Assembly: GCA_947643295.1 (NCBI GenBank)
Contig: CANRVM010000067.1
Location: 1-6,002, forward strand
DNA length: 6,002 bases
Origin: an uncultured Mycoplasmatota bacterium
Lineage (GTDB): Bacteria; Bacillota_I; Bacilli_A; RF39; UBA660
Reading direction: 5' to 3'
Part shown: positions 1 through 4,836 of the stretch, in pieces
How the letters are laid out: each line of letters opens with the position of its first letter
Position numbering within the stretch: position 1 is the first letter of the stretch
The notes under the pieces: generated by a model
The model's database searches: none
The model's input: only the letters and a program-made list of their open reading frames with translations
What the model was told of the DNA's origin: nothing
Program-made: the position numbers and the translations under genes

Positions 1-19
1 GTTGTAGTGGGTGATAAAC

Positions 20-658
20 ATGAAATTTCATTACGAAGGTGAAGATTATAGAATTATAATAGAAAAAAAGAAAACCAATAAAAATACTTATATTAGAGTA
101 AAACAAGATTTAACAATTTATGTTACTACCAATTTTTTTACAAGAGAGAAAGAGATTAAAAAGTTAATAGAGAATAATCAAAAAGATATTGAAAAAATGA
201 TTGATAATCAAAGAATAAAGAAAGAAAATAATGAAGGTTTTTATTATTTAGGAAAAAAATATGATCCTATTTATGTAGAATATTGTGATATCTCTTTTGG
301 AGATGAAAAAGTGTTTCTTCGTAAAGATTTGGATATTGATAATTGGTATAAGAAACAAGCAAAGAATCTTTTTAAAGAGCATCTTGATAAAGTTTATGAA
401 AACTATAGCGAAAAAATACCGTATCCTGATTTAAGGATAAGGAAGATGACCACTCGTTGGGGAGTTTGTAATACGAAAACAAAGACAGTGACTTTGAATT
501 TAGAATTAATGAAAAGGGATTTAAAATATTTGGATTATGTGATTGTCCATGAATTATCTCATTTGATAGAAGCAAATCACTCCTCTAGATTTTGGACACT
601 AGTAGAAAAAAATTGTCCTAATTATAAAGTCTGTAGAAAAGAAATGAAAAATTTTTAG
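20..658 (+). CDS. YgjP/DUF45-type zinc metallopeptidase-like protein
   Basis: The 212-residue product resembles the YgjP-like (DUF45, M48-related) metallopeptidase family, cytoplasmic proteins of poorly defined substrate. The C-terminal third carries the family signature: RWG at 146-148, then a zinc motif HELSH at 177-181 (H177 and H181 as ligands, E178 as catalytic base) and a third candidate ligand H187 in NHSSRFW, followed by the usual P-N-Y-K segment near 200-203. The N-terminal part is lysine-rich with beta-strand character. No signal peptide or membrane segment is seen. I chose the ATG at 20 over an in-frame GTG at 11 because GGGTGAT at 9-15 reads as its Shine-Dalgarno site four bases upstream, and the GTG lies inside that site. 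No terminator with a U-tract follows. It is separated from the next gene by about 200 bases and is probably in a different unit. The family call is firm; the substrate is unknown. Confidence 0.9.
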   Translation: MKFHYEGEDYRIIIEKKKTNKNTYIRVKQDLTIYVTTNFFTREKEIKKLIENNQKDIEKMIDNQRIKKENNEGFYYLGKKYDPIYVEYCDISFGDEKVFLRKDLDIDNWYKKQAKNLFKEHLDKVYENYSEKIPYPDLRIRKMTTRWGVCNTKTKTVTLNLELMKRDLKYLDYVIVHELSHLIEANHSSRFWTLVEKNCPNYKVCRKEMKNF

Positions 659-710
659 ATGATATGATGAATATAGAAGTAAGAGAATATATTAAGGGTT
701 ATTAAAAAGT

Positions 711-730
711 GAATGATAAGTATATCATTT
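711..730 (+). repeat. Short inverted repeat in the 659-865 spacer
   Basis: AATGATA at 712-718 and TATCATT at 723-729 form a 7-bp stem with a 4-base loop, extendable by one G-U pair. No T-run follows, so it is not a convincing terminator for the upstream peptidase gene. It could be a weak transcript-end hairpin or chance pairing in AT-rich DNA. Confidence 0.3.
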
Positions 731-758
731 CTCATCAAATACTTATAAATTTAAAAAT

Positions 759-803
759 AATTAGTTAAAACAATTTGATAATATAATATTAAAAAAATAG
801 ATA
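759..803 (+). promoter_or_regulatory. Candidate promoter for the 866-3758 gene cluster
   Basis: A perfect TATAAT lies at 782-787, but its -35 is poor (AATTAG at 17-bp spacing or TTAGTT at 15-bp spacing). An alternative is TTGATA at 775-780 with a 17-bp spacer to TAGATA at 798-803, which has a good -35 but a weak -10. Both precede the TTG start at 866 by a plausible leader length. AT-rich DNA yields such matches by chance, so the exact site is uncertain. Confidence 0.35.
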
Positions 804-852
804 TCCAAAGAAATACTTAGATAAAATTATGAAGAGTCATGAGTGATTATAT

Positions 853-862
853 AAGGAGTGAT
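853..862 (+). promoter_or_regulatory. Strong Shine-Dalgarno that fixes a TTG start
   Basis: AAGGAGTGAT is a near-complete anti-16S match and ends three bases before TTG at 866, with seven bases between GGAG and TTG. It lies inside the frame that would be used if the upstream ATG at 839 were the start; that ATG has only a weak GAAGAG in front of it. This decides the start of the methyltransferase gene in favour of TTG. Confidence 0.8.
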
Positions 863-865
863 AGT

Positions 866-1615
866 TTGATTATTACTAGTTTAGAAAACAAGGAAATAAA
901 GAAGTATACAAAGTTAAAACAAAAGAAATATAGAGACTTAGAAAAAATGTTTTTAGTAGAAGGAGAACATCTAGTAAAAGAAGCAGAAAAAGCAAATGCT
1001 CTTTTGAAGATAATTGTAATCAATGAAGAAGAATATGATTTTTCTTATAAGCTTGTAGTAACAGAAGAGATTATGAAAAAATTATCTACACTAGAGACAC
1101 CGCCTAATATAATAGGTGTTTGTAAGATGATGGAAGAGGAAACGATATTAGGAAATAAGATTCTAGTGTTAGATGGAATTCAAGATCCTGGTAATTTGGG
1201 TACTATTGTTCGGAGTGCTGTTGCTTTTTCGATTTGTTCTATTATTCTTTCTAATGATACAGTTGACTTCTATCATCCCAAGGTAGTTCGAGCAACACAA
1301 GGAATGCTTTTTCATGTAAATATAATAAGAAGAGAGCTCTCTTCTGAAATCTTACGATTAAAACAGAGCGGTTATTGCATCTATACAAGTGATGTGGAAG
1401 GTGGAGAAGAAATTCGAAATTTGAAATTTCAAGAAGGAGCAAAAATCGCTTTAGTGATGGGAAATGAAGGCAATGGTGTGAGTGAAAAAATAAAGCTTTT
1501 GGCGGACAGAAAAGTATATATTAAAATGAATTCAGTTGTTGAGAGTTTAAATGTGGGAGTGGCAACTAGCATTTTATTATATGAAATAGAAAATAAGAAA
1601 GAGGAAATAATATGA
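866..1615 (+). CDS. TrmH/SpoU-family RNA 2'-O-ribose methyltransferase
   Basis: This 249-residue cytoplasmic enzyme should transfer a methyl group from S-adenosylmethionine to a ribose 2'-OH in rRNA or tRNA. All three SpoU knot motifs are visible: DPGNLGTIVRSA near 107-118 (N110 and R116), LVMGNEGNGVSE near 196-207, and NSVVESLNVGVA near 222-233 (N229). The segment DFYHPKVVRATQGMLF (134-149) is also typical. The N-terminal 90 residues match the SpoU substrate-binding domain, including the usual KLKQKKYR and FLVEGEHLV. The TTG start is chosen because of the Shine-Dalgarno at 853-862; an in-frame ATG at 839 would add nine residues that family members lack. The last bases overlap the next start as ATGA, implying translational coupling. 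It resembles the YsgA/RlmB-like branch, but the modified nucleotide cannot be read from the sequence. Confidence 0.93.
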   Translation: MIITSLENKEIKKYTKLKQKKYRDLEKMFLVEGEHLVKEAEKANALLKIIVINEEEYDFSYKLVVTEEIMKKLSTLETPPNIIGVCKMMEEETILGNKILVLDGIQDPGNLGTIVRSAVAFSICSIILSNDTVDFYHPKVVRATQGMLFHVNIIRRELSSEILRLKQSGYCIYTSDVEGGEEIRNLKFQEGAKIALVMGNEGNGVSEKIKLLADRKVYIKMNSVVESLNVGVATSILLYEIENKKEEII

Positions 1616-2148
1616 AAGAAATTGAAGTAAAGTATCAATTAGAAGATAGAAATAAATTTCTAAGAAAATTAGAAGGGTTTGGGTGTGAAATCAGTGAGGT
1701 TCACCATCAAAAAGATACGATTTATGTTTCGAATGTAAACCATATTGAAAATACCCCTGGTTCTATCTTTTTACGAGTAAGAAAAGATGATGATAAAATA
1801 GAGTTAAATGCCAAAAAACATGAAAAAGTAATGCAGGCTAGAACCGAAGTAGAGTTTGGTGTTTCTTCTTATTCGGATGCGAATAGATTCTTAGAATTAA
1901 TTGGATTTCAAAAATGGGTAGAAGTAAGTAAAAAAAGAGTTCATACTTTTTATAAAGATTGCAATATATGTATTGATGAGGTGGATACTTTAGGAAGCTT
2001 TGTAGAATTAGAATATATGGTAGACGATAAAGAAGGAGAGGAGAAAGTTCTTGAAAAAATAGAGAAAATAGCAAAAGAAATAGGGATTGATACGAAAAGA
2101 GTAGTAAACCAGTACTATGATGAAATGATTGCAGAAAGGAATCGTTAA
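1612..2148 (+). CDS. CYTH-domain protein (class IV adenylate cyclase / thiamine-triphosphatase-like)
   Basis: The 178-residue product opens with EIEVKYQL, the ExExK signature of the CYTH superfamily (E3, E5, K7), whose members bind triphosphate groups and divalent metal inside an eight-stranded beta tunnel. Further expected elements are QKDTIYV (33-39), GSIFLRVR (50-57) with R55 and R57, RTEVEF (77-82), K107/K108/R109, and CIDEVDTLGSFVELEY (120-135) with D125, E132 and E134. The length is normal for the CyaB-like branch. The family covers adenylate cyclases, thiamine triphosphatases and inorganic triphosphatases, and motifs alone do not separate these. The start overlaps the preceding stop by four bases. 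The Shine-Dalgarno of the following gene lies inside its last codons. It is probably co-transcribed with the RNA-modification genes, though no functional link is evident. Confidence 0.9.
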   Translation: MKEIEVKYQLEDRNKFLRKLEGFGCEISEVHHQKDTIYVSNVNHIENTPGSIFLRVRKDDDKIELNAKKHEKVMQARTEVEFGVSSYSDANRFLELIGFQKWVEVSKKRVHTFYKDCNICIDEVDTLGSFVELEYMVDDKEGEEKVLEKIEKIAKEIGIDTKRVVNQYYDEMIAERNR

Positions 2149-2149
2149 A

Positions 2150-2647
2150 ATGGAAGAAGTATATATTGGCAAAATAGTAAATACCCATGGAATTAAAGGA
2201 GAAATAAGAATTCTTAGTGATTTTCTATATAAAGAGAAGGCCTTTAAAACGGGAACTAATATTATAATTGATAGTAAAACCTATCAAATTACTTCTTATC
2301 GAAGACACAAAAGCTTTGATATGATAACATTAGATGGTTATACAAATATAAATGATGTTCTTTTTCTAAAAGGAAAAAATGTATATAAGAAAAAATGTGA
2401 ATTACATCTTTTAGAAAATGAAATTCTAGATAGTGATTTAATTTCTTTTCAAGTGATTGATAAAAATAGAAATTGTGGTATAATAAAAGAAATATTTTAT
2501 GCAAGTTCTACCAATAAGATTATACGAGTAGAATTTGCTATTGAGGTTTTAATTCCTCTTTCCTCACCAATGATTAAGAAAATAGATCCAAAAAAGAAAC
2601 AAATTGAGGTAGAATTAATTGAAGGAATGATTTCAAGTGAGAATTGA
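2150..2647 (+). CDS. rimM: Ribosome maturation factor RimM
   Basis: The 165-residue product is the 16S rRNA-processing / 30S head maturation factor that works with ribosomal protein uS19. The N-terminal RimM domain shows the hallmark IGKIVNTHGIKGEIRI (6-21), and the C-terminal PRC-barrel-like half carries the expected I-P-L (135-137) followed by K-I-D and a closing V-E-L-I-E-G (154-159). The middle is lysine-rich and rather divergent, but the length is standard. The start is ATG at 2150, preceded by GAAAGGA at 2134-2140 with nine bases spacing; a TTG seven codons upstream lies before that site and is rejected. It begins one base after the stop of the CYTH gene and overlaps trmD by 11 bases, the classic rimM-trmD order. 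Confidence 0.95.
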   Translation: MEEVYIGKIVNTHGIKGEIRILSDFLYKEKAFKTGTNIIIDSKTYQITSYRRHKSFDMITLDGYTNINDVLFLKGKNVYKKKCELHLLENEILDSDLISFQVIDKNRNCGIIKEIFYASSTNKIIRVEFAIEVLIPLSSPMIKKIDPKKKQIEVELIEGMISSEN

Positions 2648-3308
2648 TATATTGACATTATTTCCAAGTATGTTTAACGAAGTCTTTGCTGATTCCATTA
2701 TTAAACGTGCCATTGAGTTAAAAAAGATTGATATTCATCTTCATAATTTTAGAGATTATTCGAAAGATCGGCATAAAAAAGTAGATGATACACCATTTGG
2801 TGGAGGATGCGGAATGGTATTAACTCTTCAACCGATTTATGATTGCTTAATGGATATTAAAACGGATGAGGCTAAAGTCATTCTTCTAACACCAAGTGGA
2901 ATCCCTTATAAACAAAAAGATGCTTACAAGTTATCTCATGAGAAACATTTAATCTTAATTTGTGGGCATTACGAGGGCTTTGATGATAGAATTAAGAATT
3001 TTGTTGATTTAGAGATATCAATAGGTGATTATGTATTAACAGGAGGGGAAATACCAGCGATGGTACTAGTAGATTCGATTACTAGATTGCTTCCTGGAGT
3101 TATTTTAGAAGAATCTCATTTAGAAGATTCCTTTAATCGTAACTTATTAGATTATCCATCCTATACAAAACCTAGAAAATTTTTAAAATATTCAGTGCCA
3201 GATGTTTTATTATCTGGTAATCATGAAAAAATAAGACAATACCGAGAACAAGAAAGAATACGATTAACAGAAGAGAGAAGACCAGACTTATTAAAGGAAG
3301 GTGATTAG
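2637..3308 (+). CDS. trmD: tRNA (guanine-N1)-methyltransferase TrmD
   Basis: TrmD methylates G37 of tRNAs that read codons with a G next to the anticodon, preventing +1 frameshifting; it is a SAM-dependent trefoil-knot dimer. The 223-residue product carries DDTPFGGGCGM (50-60), LLTPSG (83-88), LICGHYEGFDDRI (107-119) and the knot segment SIGDYVLTGGE (128-138), then DSITRLLPG with R150 and the likely catalytic aspartate D164 in the HLEDSF context. A C-terminal region with QERIRLTEERRPDLL is also canonical. A small departure is TKP (177-179) where many homologues have TRP. Translation starts with GTG inside the end of rimM, with GAAGGA at 2621-2626 as ribosome-binding site. No rplS, the usual next gene in many bacteria, follows directly. 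Confidence 0.97.
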   Translation: MRIDILTLFPSMFNEVFADSIIKRAIELKKIDIHLHNFRDYSKDRHKKVDDTPFGGGCGMVLTLQPIYDCLMDIKTDEAKVILLTPSGIPYKQKDAYKLSHEKHLILICGHYEGFDDRIKNFVDLEISIGDYVLTGGEIPAMVLVDSITRLLPGVILEESHLEDSFNRNLLDYPSYTKPRKFLKYSVPDVLLSGNHEKIRQYREQERIRLTEERRPDLLKEGD

Positions 3309-3758
3309 ATGTATTTAATAGTAAAGCCAAAAAAGATGAAAAGAAAAAAGAAAAATAAGTTGAAAAATATCCAACTAGGAGAAGGGATTTTATTTGGGAT
3401 ACAAGGTAAGAAATATAAAATTAGTGAAGATTATGTTTCTAATTTAACCATCTATAACAAGAAGTTAGGGCATTCTATTGCTTGGAAACAAGTAGAAAAA
3501 AAATACCAAAAACTAATTGCAACAATACCAGATTTATTAATAAGTGATGATGAATCAGGAGATAGTATTAGAGAGGCTCTAAATCTAATTGAAAAGTTCC
3601 GTCAAATTATTAAAAATAAATATCGAGCATTTTTAAAAAAACAAGAGTTAGAGAAAATGGCAAATAGTCTTTTAATTCTTCAAAAGAATGCACAGGATAG
3701 ATTATTAGAAATATATAAGGCTAAATCACCTATCACAAGACATTCCTCTTATCGATAA
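3309..3758 (+). CDS. Small basic protein of unknown function downstream of trmD
   Basis: I do not recognise this 149-residue protein. It begins with a lysine-rich patch (K7 to K19), has a short central region that may fold as beta strands (LGEGILFGIQGKKYKIS, 23-39), and ends in predicted helical, charged segments from about 57 to 138 that could form a coiled coil. It has no cysteine, signal peptide or transmembrane segment, so it is probably cytoplasmic and may bind nucleic acid or the ribosome by charge; that is inference. The ATG directly abuts the trmD stop and is preceded by AAAGGAAGGTGAT (3293-3305), so translation is coupled to trmD. It ends with tandem TAA stops and is followed at once by a strong terminator, making it the last gene of the rimM-trmD unit. 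Codon use is like its neighbours. Confidence 0.8.
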   Translation: MYLIVKPKKMKRKKKNKLKNIQLGEGILFGIQGKKYKISEDYVSNLTIYNKKLGHSIAWKQVEKKYQKLIATIPDLLISDDESGDSIREALNLIEKFRQIIKNKYRAFLKKQELEKMANSLLILQKNAQDRLLEIYKAKSPITRHSSYR

Positions 3759-3765
3759 TAAATGT

Positions 3766-3799
3766 AAACAAGTTGTAAATTTGTACAATTTGTTTTTTT
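3766..3799 (+). terminator. Rho-independent terminator closing the trmD operon
   Basis: AAACAAGTTGTA (3766-3777) pairs with TACAATTTGTTT (3784-3795) in a 12-bp stem with a single G-U pair and a 6-base loop, and runs straight into a T-tract (to 3799, then further T-rich sequence to about 3818). It starts eight bases after the stop codon of the 149-residue gene. Confidence 0.88.
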
Positions 3800-3823
3800 A
3801 TTTCTTTTCTTTTTTTTAATTCG

Positions 3824-3832
3824 TGCTATAGT
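3824..3832 (+). promoter_or_regulatory. Extended -10 promoter of the membrane-protein gene
   Basis: TGCTATAGT is an extended -10 element (TG at 3824-3825, TATAGT at 3827-3832) lying about 25 bases before the GTG start, which gives a leader of roughly 18 bases. The expected -35 position is in a pyrimidine-rich tract with no good TTGACA match, as is common for extended -10 promoters. It follows the operon terminator directly, so the next gene has its own transcript. Confidence 0.65.
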
Positions 3833-3856
3833 ATACCTAAATAGGAGGGTTGGAAA

Positions 3857-4621
3857 GTGGAAGAAGAAAAAGTAAAAATAGTTTACAAAAAGAAAAAATC
3901 TCCAGGAAAGACTGTAACCATTGTATTTTTAACAATAATGGTACTATTATTAACATCATATATTGGTTATATAAAATATCAAGAACTGATCAATGAAGAA
4001 GAAAAAGAAGAAGAACAAAAGGAAGAAGAAGAATTAACTTATAGTGAGGTAATGGAATTATTAGAAAAAATTCAGGATTATAATCAGAATTTTAGTAAAA
4101 ATTATCCAATTAGTGATTTTAGGAGTCTAAATAATCAAGATAAATTAAATTATGGTATTTATATGTTAACAAAGTATGAAAATACACATAATTATTATAA
4201 AGTAGAGGATATGAAAACCATTTATAAAGAAAATTTTTCTGATAACTTGAAAGTATTATATGAGGATATTAGTTGTAAAAATAAAGATGGTACTTTATAT
4301 TCTTTAAGTAATGGTACTTATTTATTCGATAACACTCATGAACATGGAATAGAAAAAATAGATATTGATACTTTTTATGTAGATAGTAGTAAACTAAATG
4401 ATATTTATCAAATAACCGTTCATATCTTATATAGTAATTATTGTGTGGGTACTTGTCCTACTACTAAAGAATGTTATTCTACTTATCAAGATGCAGTATC
4501 ATCTATGAATAAAGTACTAGATTCTAAAGCTGAGTATTTAGACTATAAGAATAATTTAAAAAAGACTACTTTTACTTTTATTAAAAAATATGATACATAC
4601 TTATTAAAAAGCGTAGAATAA
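3857..4621 (+). CDS. Single-pass membrane protein with extracytoplasmic domain, unknown function
   Basis: I do not recognise the family of this 254-residue protein. A lysine-rich cytoplasmic stub (1-18) precedes one hydrophobic segment (about 19-39), so by the positive-inside rule the rest should lie outside the cell. A very acidic Glu/Lys linker follows (47-59, encoded by a GAA-type run at 3995-4033), then a helical stretch (60-80) and a tyrosine/asparagine-rich domain with four cysteines (C140, C196, C200, C206), including a C-V-G-T-C pair that could form a disulphide or bind metal. No lipobox or sortase signal is seen. The GTG start is supported by AGGAGGG at 3843-3849. The gene sits alone between its own promoter and a short terminator. 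It could be a surface-exposed or cell-envelope protein; no enzymatic motif is visible. Confidence 0.85.
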   Translation: MEEEKVKIVYKKKKSPGKTVTIVFLTIMVLLLTSYIGYIKYQELINEEEKEEEQKEEEELTYSEVMELLEKIQDYNQNFSKNYPISDFRSLNNQDKLNYGIYMLTKYENTHNYYKVEDMKTIYKENFSDNLKVLYEDISCKNKDGTLYSLSNGTYLFDNTHEHGIEKIDIDTFYVDSSKLNDIYQITVHILYSNYCVGTCPTTKECYSTYQDAVSSMNKVLDSKAEYLDYKNNLKKTTFTFIKKYDTYLLKSVE

Positions 4622-4624
4622 ACT

Positions 4625-4650
4625 CAACTAATTTATAGTTGTTTTTATTT
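4625..4650 (+). terminator. Short hairpin terminator after the membrane-protein gene
   Basis: CAACTA (4625-4630) and TAGTTG (4636-4641) form a 6-bp stem around a 5-base loop, followed by TTTTTATTT. It begins three bases after the stop codon. The stem is short, and the segment 4634-4640 could also pair with AACTATA at 4655-4661, so termination strength is uncertain. Confidence 0.6.
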
Positions 4651-4686
4651 CGAAAACTATAGTGGTAAAAGAATAAAATTTTTAAT

Positions 4687-4806
4687 ATGGAACTTAAGTG
4701 AGCGATTAGTGATAATGACTATTATGAAGAAAAGGTAAGAAAATTAGTAAGTGAAATAAAAATGTCGAAAAGGACTTTAAAAAATAAAAAAATTATAGTA
4801 AAATAA
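4687..4806 (+). pseudogene. Possible relic of a short coding sequence
   Basis: An ATG at 4687 opens four codons, stops at TGA (4699-4701), and the same frame then runs 34 sense codons to TAA (4804-4806). The post-stop part reads as charged, helix-like peptide (SDNDYYEEKVRKLVSEIK and onward) that looks more protein-like than random AT-rich spacer. There is no Shine-Dalgarno before the ATG and no start codon early in the second part. It may be a decayed gene end or simple chance; conservation elsewhere would be needed to call it real. Confidence 0.2.
4776..4804 (+). promoter_or_regulatory. Candidate promoter of the glycine-rich surface protein
   Basis: TTTAAA (4776-4781) and TAAAAT (4799-4804) are spaced by 17 bases; an alternative -10 is TATAGT (4794-4799), the same hexamer used at 3827-3832 but without the TG extension or a good -35. 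Either would give a short leader before the ATG at 4837. The region is very AT-rich, so this is tentative. Confidence 0.35.
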
Positions 4807-4822
4807 ATGTAGATAAATGTAG
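4803..4822 (+). repeat. Tandem 10-bp repeat in the surface-gene leader
   Basis: ATAAATGTAG occurs twice in perfect head-to-tail copies (4803-4812 and 4813-4822), directly after the candidate -10 and four bases before the Shine-Dalgarno AGGTGA at 4826-4831. Two copies could be a regulator-binding site or a site for copy-number change; two units alone are also possible by chance. Confidence 0.6.
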
Positions 4823-4836
4823 GATAGGTGAGTATT

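Noticed and set aside
659..838. T-box, riboswitch or terminator/antiterminator leader before the methyltransferase gene
   Set aside because: Only a weak 7-bp AT-rich hairpin without a T-tract is present and no conserved T-box or riboswitch core can be found; a 13-codon frame at 664-705 has no support as a gene.
372..2504. Several minus-strand open frames of 60-116 codons opposite the peptidase, methyltransferase, CYTH and rimM genes
   Set aside because: They lie antisense to genes with firm family matches, have Leu/Phe/Tyr/Ser-rich translations typical of antisense AT-rich coding DNA, and lack ribosome-binding sites.
4634..4661. Alternative hairpin TATAGTT/AACTATA as an attenuator after the membrane-protein gene
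   Set aside because: The competing 3' arm lies downstream of the U-tract, so it would be transcribed too late to control termination at the 4625-4641 hairpin.
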